The notes: generated by a model not told the origin, from the sequence alone. DNA of 64,000 nucleotides from Apostichopus japonicus (GCF_037975245.1 NC_092575.1:12697001-12761000), one strand, 5' to 3'; positions 34,219 through 46,949 are shown, counted from the first letter of the stretch. Made by a program: numbers and translations.

Positions 34219-35299
34219 CAGGCGCGGCGGAACGGAAAAATTATTGGGGGGGCTAATGTGTGGAGACTATCTAAGCGGAGCGCCACCATCGGTTGGCGCG
34301 GAGCGTACAAGAAAATTTTGGGCTTTTTCAAACCCCCAGATGGCCGGAAACGGCACTTCCCGAGTGTATATGCTGCGAATACCTGGCCCTAAAATATGGG
34401 TCTCAAGCCTGCAATTTCTCAGATTGCACGTAAAGTATGTAAAAACATTGTAATTTGTATATTCGATGGTGTTTTAAGAGAGTAGCTATTCTCGTAGTGT
34501 ACTCGCAAAGACGTTTTTGAGTGTAGTAAGGGCAGTGGCGGAGCTAGGGGTATTGGTCGGGGGGGGGGCAAGAATGGTCTGTAGGGGCGCTTTCGACACT
34601 ATCTAAGCGGAGCGCGACCACAGGTTGGCGCGGAGCGTACAGACAATTTTTGAGTAAAGATACTCCCGAGATTGCAGGAAATGACCCTCTCCGGGGCCTT
34701 GCTAATTTGCAGATAAACGGAGAATAAATAGGTGTCGTCGCCATTTTGTCGGAAAATTACACCGACAGAATATGACAAATGTCAATAGGTATATGAGAGC
34801 GCAATAAAATAGTCAAAAATCGCGAATAAGTAAAAAGTAGTGAAAAGCTGAAAAGGGCGCCAGCAGTCCATTTGAGTCTGTCGGGGGGGGGGGGGGGCAT
34901 CCGCCCCTGACTGTATATATGGACGCTCGATCCGCCACTAAGTAAGGGGATGTTGGAGAACTGGCTGAAATGAGGCAAGTCATTGGCCTAAGACGAAGTT
35001 GTGTTACGCTTACCGGTACTCACACTCACTGCTTCCACTTTTCACGGGGCGTGAAGACGCGGTTTGGGTGACAATGTGGTCTATAGCCAAGGGACGGGCC
35101 GAGGGTCCCCCAGCAATTACTAAAATTATTACACCTATTGAGTATACATGTGCATCGGACAGATCGACAAGTATGCATTGAAAAATGGGCCTTGGTAAAT
35201 ATTGGGGGGGCTTATCATGCATTTGCCCCCTCAACTTTATTATTGGGGGGCTGAGCCCCCCCCCCCCCCCAAGCCCCCCCCCCGGTTCCGCCGCCACTG
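34219..35299. mobile_element. hAT-like element with CATTGATT duplication (outer)
   Basis: CATTGATT at 34211-34218 and 35300-35307 is a perfect 8-bp duplication. Ends CAGGCGCGGCGGAACGG and CCGGTTCCGCCGCCACTG are inverted. It carries the shared internal motif ATCTAAGCGGAGCGCCACC at about 34268 and CCCC-rich ends, and has a second element nested at 34533-34940. No transposase frame. Confidence 0.88.
34533..34940. mobile_element. Nested hAT-like element with AGTAAGGG duplication
   Basis: AGTAAGGG at 34525-34532 and 34941-34948 is a perfect 8-bp duplication around ends CAGTGGCGGAGC and GATCCGCCACTA. Internally it has ATCTAAGCGGAGCGCGACC. Lying wholly inside the 34219-35299 element, it jumped later. 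Confidence 0.88.
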
Positions 35300-36108
35300 C
35301 ATTGATTGGATTTATTATTGTACTGCTGAGTATTAAGTACAATGTATGTAGCACTCTTACAATAACAACAACCCCTCAAGTCATGATGTGACGGGTCTAA
35401 ATATGTCATGACACAGAAACAACTCTACGACACCGGGAAGAGAAAGAGGAACAGTGACATAATTACAGCGCTGATCCCTATTATATACACAGGGTAGCCA
35501 GTGACGGATCGAGGATTTCGGAAGGGGCGTACGCCTCAGCCTACCCCTTACACCGACAACTCCATTTTGACGTTTCCATTTTTCCTCTCTCACTAATGCA
35601 TATAATTATACCATATATGGTCTATTACGCGTGTGTGTATGGACGCCTTAAACAATTGTACAATTGTGTTATGAAACCAACTGTGGCTGGTCTCGAACAT
35701 TTTCGGTATTAGACCAGGATCTATATGCGAACTGCACTAGACCTATGTCCTTCGATGCAACACTGTCATCCAAAAATAAAATGCTATACACTCCGACCTG
35801 AATGCTAATTGTTACCCCCAAATCTAGTACCGTAACTCGTACAAGGAATCTAAAAATAAATTCCGCATGCGATTGGAGAATTGAGCACATCTCCTGTGAA
35901 TATCATGTAATGGAGGGGGGCGGACGCACCCATCACTCCTTGAGATTGTTCCCATCTGCATAAGAACGCGCGCCCCACAACCCCAGAACCCTACGCCCAG
36001 CCCTTCTGATCGCTTCCAGATGAATGACTTTTGCCCGTTGTACCAAGACCTTGACAAACTCCGGCAACACACCACTTCATCGATAACAAGTGATCGGGTT
36101 GTGTATTA

Positions 36109-36330
36109 GTGACGTCTAGAGGTCGACGTCCACTGACCTACATGGAGTGTGACCACTCCCGATTTTGCAATTTCCAAGATCAGGCCCCGAAAAATGCTAA
36201 GGACACTGAACTGTATGGATATGCAATATCTAGGTATGAAAATCCCAAGATCTACCCTAAACTGAAGGCAGATAGAGAACCGATGCCTTCAGTATGTAAT
36301 GAACTTGAAACTGTGCATCTTTCGAAATGA
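36109..36330 (+). pseudogene. Unrecognised open frame inside a repeat
   Basis: A 73-residue frame containing LTYMECDHSRFCNFQDQAPK and ADREPMPSVCNELETVHLSK. The homologous repeat at 33030-33265 has the same words broken by frameshifts, so if it was ever a transposon protein the other copy has decayed. I do not recognise the family. Confidence 0.3.
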
Positions 36331-36548
36331 AAATAATGTGGGGCATCGCACAATAAACAGATAAAAGTTATTTATTTCAGTCTTTTGTTTTCAATTACTC
36401 GAATTTGTAAAGCATACAGCAGATATCACATCATATCAGTGAGCATGAAAATGGCGTTCCAGGATGAACAACCTCCAAATTGTATATGCACCCAAGCCGA
36501 AAAGGTGTGAGCTTATATTTGTTCTTAACGTGTAGCATATTATGCATT

Positions 36549-36820
36549 TATATGCCAGGGTGTTATAACACACTAACACGTGTTATGTTTTGGGAGCATG
36601 CGAGAGCTAGATATGTTAAAGATACAATACAGTAAATCGTAGTGGTATTATATTTTTTATATTTTTTATTTTTATATCTTTTTATATTTTTATATAATAT
36701 AAAATATTTTTTATATTTTATATTTTTTTTTATATTTATATATTTTTTTAACACAGGCCGCAATAAAAAGGCCTGTAGCATATAACACGTGTTATCATGT
36801 TATAACACAGATGCATATAA
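36549..36820. repeat. AT-rich palindromic insertion with TAACACGTGTTA ends
   Basis: GTGTTATAACACACTAACAC with ACACGTGTTAT on the left (36552-36583) and ATAACACGTGTTAT plus TGTTATAACAC on the right (36781-36808) enclose a T/A tract of TATATTTTTTATTTTTATA type. It is absent from the matching position of the 45.5-46.1 kb copy, so it looks like a late fold-back insertion. Confidence 0.55.
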
Positions 36821-37877
36821 ATGCGCAATATATTCAAGTCGAAAACGCTATTATAAGCAACTGTACAATTCGGTTCGGGTGGTATATGTATGTAGTGTTC
36901 GGTTTCGGAAATATATGGTAGTTTTTCATTCCATTCAACGAAGTTCGATAGTATAGCCGTTATAAGAGGTTTTGATATTTGTACACCAATAAATTAACTG
37001 TGTCTGAATTTTCGAAAATTCCCTGACCACCATTCTTCATCATACTTCCCTCTACTCGTGCAATTTTGACCGGTCTGTTAGGGGTAGAAGGAGGTTTTTC
37101 TATATTGGTGTCCATAGATGAAATTTGTGCAACATTATGGGTATTTTTGGAAGAGAATTTATTCACGAGAGTGTGAATTTTCAAATTCTGAACCAATAAT
37201 GGGCTCAAAACCTTGAAAAATTGTGCTTACGGGTATTGTGGGCCGCGACGTAGAATCACCTACAAAAAGCAATGATCCACAGGAGATGCAATGAGGTCGA
37301 ACAGGATGTGTGACTGGTGACAATCTTCAAAAAGGTTATGGATGAAAAAAACTGTTAGGAAATTCTTGGTTATCAGGCAAAAGTGTACCGTACATTTGGT
37401 TGGTCATTTCAAGCCCGAGAAGTGCCATTTCCGGTAATCTGGGGGGTAACAAAACCCGAAATTTTCTTGTTCGCTGCGCGCCAACCGATGATGGCGCTCC
37501 GCTTAGATAGTACTTCGCGCCCCCCGGATCAGAAAATCCTGGATACGCCCCTGAACTAACTAAAAGATCAACCTTTGACTTTGCTACGTAAACTACTGAA
37601 ACCAATGCCATCATTAGTTCATATTAAAAACCTCAATGTGTTTGAATCAGCATTTCCAATACAAAAAATAAATACAGAAAAAAAAAGTTGAAGCACCTTT
37701 GGTTCGATGTCATATTTAGACTTGATTAAGTCTTTATTCTTCTGTGTCAAGAAGCATTAAGTTTGTAATATCTAATTTTCCAAATGGAACTTACAATTCT
37801 TCGTAGCTGTTTTGAAAGCTGTTCCTGACAGTTATCTCTATCACATACATCCATCATAAGGGTATGTATGTCTCATT

Positions 37878-38245
37878 TCACCTCACCTCACCTATCCCGG
37901 AGTCTGGTAGACCGTAGGGGCGCCACAGATGCCCCCCAACTATTTCTTTCCCCTTCTTCCTGTCCTCGGCCTCTCGAAGGGCATCAGGCAGTTTGAGGCC
38001 CGTCCACTCTGGGATGTTGTCCTCCCATCTTTTCCTCTGTCTGCCTCTCCTTCTTCCTCCCGGTACCGTGCCCTGCAGGATCGTCTTAGCCAGTCCTGTA
38101 GATCTTGTGACATGGCCATACCATCTCAATTTACGTTTTTTTCACAATAGTGAGCAGGTCATTGTAGGGCCCGATAGCCTGGCCAATTCTTTTCCTCACT
38201 TCTTGATTGGAGATGTGGTCCCTGTAGGATATGTCTCATTTAAGT
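37878..38245 (-). pseudogene. Non-LTR retrotransposon C-terminus, frameshifted
   Basis: Minus-strand frame: ISNQEVRKRIGQAIGPYNDL-LTIVKK, then after a frame break MRWYGHVTRSTGLAKTILQG-T, RRRGRQRKRWEDNIPEWTGL. The 'KLRWxGHVxR...RRRGRxxKRWxDxI' pattern is the usual C-terminal tail of RTE/Jockey-type reverse transcriptase polyproteins. A premature stop (KKT-stop) between the two parts shows it is dead. Confidence 0.85.
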
Positions 38246-38755
38246 TTGTCATTAATTAAGAATATTGTCTATGGCTGATAACTAATTACTAAACCTGCTG
38301 TCGACCAAACTAAAACACAGAGATGGTGGACATTTTCTGATGAAGTGGACTTTCATGCTAGACTTTGAAGCAGTTTTTATTGATAGTATGAGCTTTCGTC
38401 TCTCAAACGACAGAGTATTTTTATTTTTCAATTTTGTGATTGGTTGAAAAGAGTTGCTAACGGAAATGGATTTCCTTTTACATGTTTCATGGGTAAAACA
38501 TACATTGTTAACTTCTTATGCTTTTCCTGTTTAAAATTGTTTAACTTACTAATATCGATAGTACGGCAAAAATTTTAAGAAGATATTTTGTAACTACAAA
38601 TTTGGTTTCAAATTTTAAAGAACTTTCTCTCTATTCACCATGATTTGCACCTGGCATTACCATTTACCGTAAATATCGCGTAGTGCGCGCTATAATCGTA
38701 TCGTTACCGGAGAACCTTTGATGAAACACTTTACAGTACACTTTATGTATGCTTT

Positions 38756-39419
38756 CTGGTTACTTCGCCAGACAACCATTTCGCCCGACTGCCATTTCTC
38801 CCAACCAGCATGGTCATTTCGCCCATCCAGCATGATCATTTCGCCCAACCCTGTTGGTCATTTTGACCAACCATTTTTTTTTGTGACAATGTGTGACAAT
38901 CTATTAATTTTCCAAAATTTGTTCTTTTTTTAATGGTGGTGTGTCACTGCATTGCTGCTACATTTGGGAATTATGTTGTTAATTTCTTTATTAACACAAA
39001 ATTTGCCATTATAAGACAAGTTTTCAATGATATGGATGATGTTATTAATAAAAAATATAAGAGAATGCATGGTTAGACAAAATTAATTTTTTCCTGAAAT
39101 AAAGTTTAAAAAAATCTTCTTTAAAGAACTAAATTGAAATTAATAGTAGCAATTATACCATAAAATTAAACCACAACAATTCCCGAACGTTTCCTTATTA
39201 AATTGACCAAATCTATAAAAGTATCCCCGTCCGTTATATTGAAGTATAATATTTAATCAATGTTGGTCGAAATAACCAGCAAGGTTGGGTGAAATGACCA
39301 TGCTGGTTGGGCGAAATGACCATGCTGGTTGGGCGAAATGACCAACAAGGTTGGGTGAAATGGTAAGGTTGGTCGAATTGGCAGTTGGGAGAAATGGTTG
39401 TTGGGCGAAGTGACCAGCT
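38756..39419. mobile_element. Fold-back element with TTTCGCCCAACC repeat arms
   Basis: Left arm (38756-38875) is a tandem of about 22-24-bp units of CATTTCGCCCAACCAGCATG type. The right arm (39265-39419) is the same in reverse complement, e.g. GGTTGGGCGAAATGACCATG, and the outermost ends CTGGTTACTTCGCC and GGCGAAGTGACCAG are inverted. The centre is AT-rich and has no gene. Tandem repeats in long inverted arms is the fold-back transposon layout. Confidence 0.8.
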
Positions 39420-39542
39420 TCCTACATTATGAAGGACAGCACATAACGACACATGCAGCACAACGATCAGTTCGAATTCAACCATCACTTACCGTACAAC
39501 AGAAACATTAATTTTTACTGAGGACGGTGTAAACGTTGCATT

Positions 39543-39833
39543 ATGTCATCCAAAGATTCCAGTTTCTTGGATTCTCGAATAGAATCGGAGCCGATGTCTT
39601 GCAAGTGCCGTGGCACTCGTCAACGGGGTAAACCTACCAGGCGAGCCGGAGTTGGATGCCTGTGTAAATCGTTTGGTTCGTTTTGCAATTATCATTGCAA
39701 ATGTGGCACGCAAAAAAGACCGTGTCTCAACAAAGCACCTTTTTGTCTACTGATTGACAAAGGCTTAAAGTTTGTATATCGAATTCTTTGCAATTTTGTA
39801 CTAAAGAAAGGTCTATTAAAAGTTAAAATTTGA
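39543..39833 (+). CDS. Small cysteine-rich protein, CXC-like domain (possible gene or exon)
   Basis: A 96-residue frame with an ATG in a fair context. Residues 19-63 contain eleven cysteines: CKCRGTRQRGKP, GCLCKSFGSFCNYHCKCGT and KRPCLNK. The C-x-C-R-G...C-x-C...C...C-x-C-G-T...P-C-x-N-K spacing resembles a metal-binding CXC-type domain (Tesmin/MSL2-like), and similar Cys-rich repeats are known to me from invertebrate predicted proteins. The tail (FVYRILCNFVLKKG) is uninformative. It could be an exon of a larger gene, or of a transposon; no splice partners were identified. Confidence 0.4.
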   Translation: MSSKDSSFLDSRIESEPMSCKCRGTRQRGKPTRRAGVGCLCKSFGSFCNYHCKCGTQKRPCLNKAPFCLLIDKGLKFVYRILCNFVLKKGLLKVKI

Positions 39834-41500
39834 GCTTTATGAAACAATTCATTCAGCAATCGGTACTGACATATAGGGAAGCCTATAGTAAAACGGTCGT
39901 ATATTGCAGTACACGAGTAATGCACGGTGACCAACGGGATTCATACCCTGTGAAAATTGAGTTTGAGTTGTACTGACTGGCTAGAGTAAAAGACAACCTG
40001 ATGCCGTATACAGTCTGTGACATTATGCAAATTAAGGGCATCCTTTCACGCACCAGTGATGTAAGCATAACCGCATATGGCATTTCCTTCTAAATTTCGT
40101 ATCATGCTCTCGACTGACGTAACTGTACTTGGGACCACAAAACTAAAGCTGCGCTGGATTAAAGGCAATTTTGTTGAATGTGTAACATTGCAGTAGAGTG
40201 CCGGACCATACCCAAATTACAGTATGTCAAAGACTTAAGTCAGTGAACTATAAAGTAGCCATGTAACATTTTAACAGTATGTACCTATTATAACTTTGAA
40301 ACAGCTGCTGATTTTGAACAGCTTACACATGTGTTTATATGCAATAACCCTACAGGGTTCAATGAGGTTTATTTGCAGTCATCAGTAGTGTAATGATATG
40401 TTAGTCAGATATCCCTAATACTGTTGTATTGCATCTTGACACGTACACGTATACAGAAGCGTTACCATGCATTTCATTCAAATTTAAATAGTTTTACATT
40501 GAGTTTTTTACTTGTTAATTAAAGCCCAATTAAGCGAGTGTTATGTCAACAAACTTCAACATACCAAAAACTGTCTCTTACATGCCTATAGGTATACCGT
40601 AGCCTGGTATCACACCACTTTTTTTTCGAAACATTGGCTGTTTGCAAAGTTTGAACGCCTCAAAAGGACCAAATCAAGAACAAAATGTAACTCTGTTTAC
40701 AATAACAAGACCCAACTTGGCATTTTTGGATAAAGCAATTCCCATTATTTTAAATGATACTGCTGTCTCACACGAAAGCCTTGTTCTGGTCCCTGATTAA
40801 GAAATTCTGAAAAGACCATATCGAGTTCGGTAGTCTTATTATACAGAATGCACTTGTACATTTTCTTGACAGAACAGTTATAGTATTTTATATAAGCTAA
40901 TAAATTGGAAGCCATCTCTCTAGTTAGAAATGCTTTTAAAAATCGGAATAACATTTGCTCTTCTCCAACGTGATGGGAATTTGTTGTTACCTGAACTTGT
41001 ATTTAGTTTATGTATTATATATACTACCTTTATATGTTTACGTTACTTTTAACCGGGGCATTTCTGCAGCAGTTTCGTTTGGAACTTCCAATGAAGGAAA
41101 TCACTTTGTTTTGTCACTATAGCGGTAAGACGTCAATGTATACCATCTTCTTAACTAATTAATCTATCATTTTAATAGCATATGATATAACTTGATTAAA
41201 CCAATGTGACTGACATTTCCGCGTTATCCTCCTCTCTTTTTTTGGAGCCTGTGTCATGAGAATATTATCAGAAGCATTTTCCCAAAATCCCAGAGTTTTT
41301 CGGGATTTGACACAATCGCATCCCAATTGCTATCTGCTATATCCCGTTGAAAATATTGGTCATCAATATAGAATGTATGCTTTGATCACCCTTCTTGTTA
41401 ACTCGCATAGCAATTTCTTGCCATGTAAAATTGATTGGTCGGTGATCACTTTGTAATATCAATCAATCAGTGCATCAATGTGACAGTAGGTCAGTGACCC
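39834..41500. other. Intergenic, nothing recognised
   Basis: AT-rich sequence with short unsupported frames (for example 40512-40733 and 40745-40954). I found no domain, repeat boundary or RNA gene. Confidence 0.45.
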
Positions 41501-41539
41501 TAAGTAATGGCTTAATCATCACCTGCTCCAAGATACTGT

Positions 41540-41819
<280 letters not shown>

Positions 41820-41849
41820 TATGAAGCACGCACATTAAGACACGTTTAA

Positions 41850-42535
41850 AGTACATTTAGAAGTTTCATTAAGAAAATACTACAAATTTAATATAAAAAT
41901 GCACAAACTGCAGTGGAACGAGATTATTTCACTTCTGTTCTGGGACAGTATAGTTTTTCGACTCGATATGTTTTTCCAACTTTAGGTATCTATTTGGGGT
42001 TATTTTTTTTATAAAAAGCAAATTATTATATTGTTATGCTGTTTTGAAAATTCATCAATTCTTATCGTGATACTAATAGCTCGTTGCTGCTTATTAAAAG
42101 ATTGAAGTTTAAAAAAAAAAACACGCATCAGTAATTCCATTGATATCAAACATTCTTGTTATGTTAAGTTTGTTAACGTTCAACGGCTTTGTTGTATTAA
42201 CTTTTCCAGAGAGCAAGGTTTTACAGTCTGTGTATATTAACTTAAAACCAACAACAAAAAACGCACCATGAAATCCTATGAAATTTCTTGCATAGATTCG
42301 TAAAATGATCTGTTCATAGCTACGTTTAAGTTACAATTACAAGCATCAGCCCATGAATAATCCTAGAAACCTAATCTTCTATATGTCATTTGAGCGCGGC
42401 AACTTAAACATGATGGTATATCATTTTTATACGGGCTCCCATGACCTTTGACATTTCATGATTGTAATGAAATATTCTCAAGCTTTCAAACAATGCAGTC
42501 ACTATACTACCTCATGGGCGCAACACTTCAGCTTT
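41850..42535 (+). repeat. Old dispersed block D, copy
   Basis: 41870-42010 (CAAATTTAATATAAAAATGC, TTTTTCGACTCGATATGTTT) matches 44855-45000 and 59460-59600. 42280-42530 (CTTGCATAGATTCGTAAAAT, CCCATGACCTTTGACATTTC, GCGCAACACTTCAG) matches 57885-58130. It shows the uninterrupted sequence GCAGTCACTATACTACCTCA that is split by the insertion at 45483-46949. Confidence 0.75.
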
Positions 42536-42539
42536 TTTC

Positions 42540-43365
42540 CATTTTAAGTACCCATGATGAAATGTTCCACGTGTTGGATAGAAATAATAGTAGAAAAGAT
42601 AAGGACAAAATGTAATGCCTTTAAATCCAACATAATAATTAGAATAGATATAACAACACGCTACACAAATTTTCAGACACCCTGGTCCTTCGTCAGATGT
42701 AAAAAGAGTGATTGAAATCACGTCAGTCTACCGTAAACCCCAGACTACTCAAAGTGCTTGAACCCGGAAAGAAAAGCCATATCCATATTGAGACCATGAC
42801 AGTGTGAACGTACTTTAACTTAAGGATCACTCTACTTCCTTCAAGTTTCTTTTATTATGATCAGACAGATTACCTAGGATTATGGCAGTCGATATTGTGT
42901 TGTGGAAGATTAAAATGTTCAGCCACAGGAAAACTGGATTTCTTGAGTCTGATTGTGCTTTTGTGATTATTAAGCCGTAGACGAAAAGGTGTGGAGGTTT
43001 GGCCAATGTATTGTATATCAGTACAGAGAAAAATTGTGATAAGCTATATCACAAAGGGGGTGTCACACTTGGATGTAAACACATGACCCCTGAAGGAGAG
43101 AGATGAATGTCAGGGTCCGTGATCATATGATGACAGACCTTACACCGGGATTTACCACATTTAATATTCCCCTTGGGTTGGGAAGTGTCGGTGGAGGGTA
43201 AACGACTCAAAACAAGGATGTTTCGTACGCTGGGAGGTTGTCTTCTAGCAACTACAGGGGGTTAATAAAAAATTGTAGTTATATATAGTTATATCTATTC
43301 TTATTATTATTTTGGATTAAAAGGCATTACACGTTGTCCTTATCTTTACTACTACATATACATAA

Positions 43366-43370
<5 letters not shown>
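42540..43370 (-). mobile_element. Penelope-like element fragment with GIY-YIG domain
   Basis: Minus-strand translation of 43258-42870 shows RNILVLSRLPSTDT and KCGKSRCKVCHHM (the Cys/His motif before the nuclease). After a frame break come KCDTPFVI-stop-LITIFL, then DIQYIGQTSTPFRLRLNNHK, AEHFNLPQHNIDCHNPR and a stop at 42870-42872. YIGQT...R...H is the GIY-YIG endonuclease start of Penelope-like retroelements. CATCTGACGAAGGACCAGGG (about 42695) is the usual 3' element motif. Related tails lie inverted at 42578-42660 and 43290-43370 (GGATT(T/A)AAAGGCATTAC). The element is dead, with at least one stop and one frameshift. Confidence 0.85.
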
Positions 43371-44047
<677 letters not shown>

Positions 44048-44139
44048 GAAAACGAAATGAGAAGGAAAATTTATATATATGAAACGATCAAGTTTTGATT
44101 TTTGTTTCGTATACCCATAATCCGTCAAAGTAAAAGTCA

Positions 44140-45482
44140 CAATTTCAAGGAACTATTTTCGGTGCAAAACAATGCTTCGAAAAAAACGATAACTTCATGA
44201 GATGAAAAGCATAAAATATACTAACTTAAAACGTATCATTATTGATATTATGATGTATCATTTCAAACCTTACTGTCTGGATGTCTTCCACTTCAAACTT
44301 ATACATGTCTTGTAAATGAGATATTAGTTTTAAAACTGACAGAGCAATACCCATTCATTGTGTCGGTCTTTCCTATCTATACTTATAATACTATATCCTG
44401 ATAAACTAACTTCGTTGTCTTGGAAAGTCAAATGTTTACGAAACTTTATTTATGGCAAAAGTATATGAAATGATTAGTCAGAATTATGCATAATCGTACG
44501 CTATGGCACTAGATATGGTGGATATTTAGAAATCATATATTAAGCCCAGTTACCTCATCAGGTTTACAATATGACTCTCTGGTCACTCACCCTTACTTTT
44601 GGAGCTTTAGGATCTGGAGATATGGTTCTTTTATAATTTTGTGGCTACCTTATTTTTAATGGCGATTGCGCAATAACAACAAGACATTTTGTAATGCTAC
44701 CAGATAGAATTATATAATGCTAGCAAGAATCAGGGAATATATTTAACAATTTTGGTAACCTGATTCAACACAATTTAGCATAAAGAAATATTCTCCTGCT
44801 AATTGTCAGATGACTTCAGGCCAATTCTATACACCAGTTCCATACTAGCAAGAAAATATTACAAATTTAATATAAAATTGCACAATATGCACAAAATGCA
44901 GTGGTATGAACTTATTTTCACTTCTGTTCTTATGGGACAGTATATTTTTCGACTCGATATGTTTATCCAACTTTAGGAATCTATTTTGGGTTATTTTTTA
45001 TAAAAAGCAATTTATGATGAATGTTGTTTTGAAAACTTTTCGTAATATCTCGTTTCTGCTTATTAAAAGAAAGAAGGGGAAAAACGTACCATGAAATCCT
45101 ACACTCACAATAACAACTACACATCAGTAATTCCATTCATATCAAATATTTGTGCAAGAAATTTATTCAACCATTGTCATCAACTTCTGGGAAGAGCACA
45201 GTGAAACCAAAATGAACCCACGCGTGTATATTAATAGCCAAGGAATACCATTGTCGCAGAAAGCATCGTCAGCAAATAACACGATCGAGTGGACTGTGCA
45301 CGGAGTTGCAGATCCCACCCCAAAATCATGGTAAACGACAACCATGACGTCACATATCACCATGACTCACCAAAGGTTAAGTCTATAAACCTCGAATTTT
45401 ACACGGGTACCATGACCTTTGACATTTCATGATTCTAAAAAAATGTTGAGAAACATTAATTGAAACAATGCAGTCACCACTC
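44140..45482 (+). repeat. Old dispersed block D, copy (left of insertion)
   Basis: 44640-45330 parallels 59245-60620 (GGCTACCTTATTTTTAATGG, CTGATTCAACACAATTTAGC, CTTCTGTTCTTATGGGAC, AAAGCATCGTCAGCA). 45395-45480 carries the CCATGACCTTTGACATTTCA segment. It lacks the 655 bp present at 59773-60427, so it is an empty-site control for that insertion. The 60-residue frames here are not conserved in the other copy. Confidence 0.8.
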
Positions 45483-46949
45483 AGGGGCGTATCCAGGATT
45501 TTCTGATCGGGGGGGGCGCGAATTACTATCTAAGCGAAGCGCCACCATCGGTGGTGCGCAGCGTACAAGAAAATTTCTGTTTTAGATACCCCCCAGATCA
45601 CCGGAAATGGCACTTCTCGGGCTTGAAAATAAGCAACCAGATGTACACTTTTTGCCTGAGAACCAAGTATTTCCCAATAGTTTTTTTTTCCATCCATAAC
45701 CTTTTTGAAGATTGTCACCAGTCTCAAATCATTTTCGACCTCATCGCATATCCTGTGGATCATTGCTTTTGTAGGTGATTCTACGTCGCGGCCCACAATA
45801 CCCGTCAGCCCGACTTTTCAAGGTTTTCTCCATCTACATAAAACATTTCGTCGTTTACATTAGCATCCCGCGGTATACTGCGCAATTTTCACGGACCGTA
45901 CGGTACACTATGGCATGCGATGTAATAACCGACGCTGGCTTATATGATAATGACATTAACATGTCGAACGCGCGCGGAGCGCGTGAAAATGTTTGGTTAT
46001 TTTTTTGCGGGCAAGTCGTTACAGCCCCCAAATCAAATTTGGCTCCTACGCCCATGACTTCACACATAGACAGTGTTTAGGTTGTTCATCCTGTAACGCC
46101 ATTTTCATGCTCACTTATATGATGTGATATCTGCTGTTTGCTTTACAAATTCAAACAGGCGCGTAGCGAGGAATTTGCCAAGGGAGGGGCGAAGCCTGTA
46201 GGCAAACTATCTAAGCGTAGCGTCACCATGAGTTGGCGCGAAGCGTACAAGATTTTTTTGGCCGAAAATGCTCCCAGATCGCTGGAAATGGCACTCCCCA
46301 GGACCATTTGTTGGTGCGAAGCGTACAAGCAAATTTTGGCCGAAACTGCCTCCCAGATCGCTGGAAATTATTCTTCCCAGTCCTTGTTAGTTGCATCTAA
46401 GCATTTTTTAATTGGAAATTACTAGCGATATCATAAAAAAATATGCTCAATGGGGGGGGGGGGCTGTCGCCCCCTTCCCGAAATGCGTCATGGTCCCCGA
46501 CGACACGGTCGAGTTCGAGACCAGCCACAGTTGGTATCATAGCAGGTTTCATATACACACACACGTGTTATGATAGACCATATATAGTATATATATAGAT
46601 AAATTAGTGACAGAGGAAAAATGGAAACGTCAAAAATGGAGTTGACGGTGTAAGGGGTAGGGTGAGGCGCACGCCCCTTCCGAAATCCTCGATCCGCCAC
46701 TGGCTACCCGATGTTTATAGTAGGGATCAGTGCTGTAATGATGTCACTGTTCCTCTTTCTCTTCCCGGTGTCTTTGCGTTTTTCTTTTACTCCCTCCTTA
46801 ATTCCTTTTTCTCTCCTTCTTCTTTTTCTTTTCCCTTCCTCTCCTCCTCTTTTTTCCCCTCTTTTTTTTCCCTTTTTCTTCTCTTTTTTTCTCTCCTCTT
46901 TTCTTACCCGGGGGGGCGCGCGCCCCCAACGCCCCCCTGGATACGCGCC
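45483..46949 (+). mobile_element. Composite hAT-like insertion splitting block D
   Basis: Ends CAGGGGCGTATCCAGG and CCTGGATACGCGCCTG are inverted. Outside them GCAGTCACCACT and CTACTACCTCATGG rejoin to the uninterrupted sequence seen at about 42497 and 58095. Inside are shared-motif segments at about 45528, 46205 and 46310 (the last two in an inner element starting CAGGCGCGTAGCGAGG at 46157), a GGATCGAGGATTT-type end at about 46688, and a long C/T tract at 46770-46905. Confidence 0.78.

Larger units (their letters stand above)
35500..37557 (-). mobile_element. Composite transposon copy, minus orientation
   Basis: On the minus strand it starts CAGGGGCGTATCCAGGATTT (37557) with CTTAGATAG/GCGCTCC shared-motif sequence at 37485-37510. 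It is colinear with 45483-46150 over CCGGAAATGGCACTTCTCGG, TTTTGAAGATTGTCACC and CTACGTCGCGGCCCACAAT. Beyond 36410 it continues into the 35930-36345 block also present at 32850. The lower boundary, CAGTGACGGATCGAGGATTT near 35499, is inverted to CTCGATCCGCCACTGG near 46688. Confidence 0.6.

Noticed and set aside
37929-38259. Plus-strand frames of 73 and 88 residues
   Set aside because: Antisense shadows of the minus-strand LINE C-terminus.
45152-45334. 60-residue frame (MQEIYSTIVINFWEEHSETK...)
   Set aside because: The homologous sequence at 59750-60600 does not keep the frame, so it is not under coding selection.
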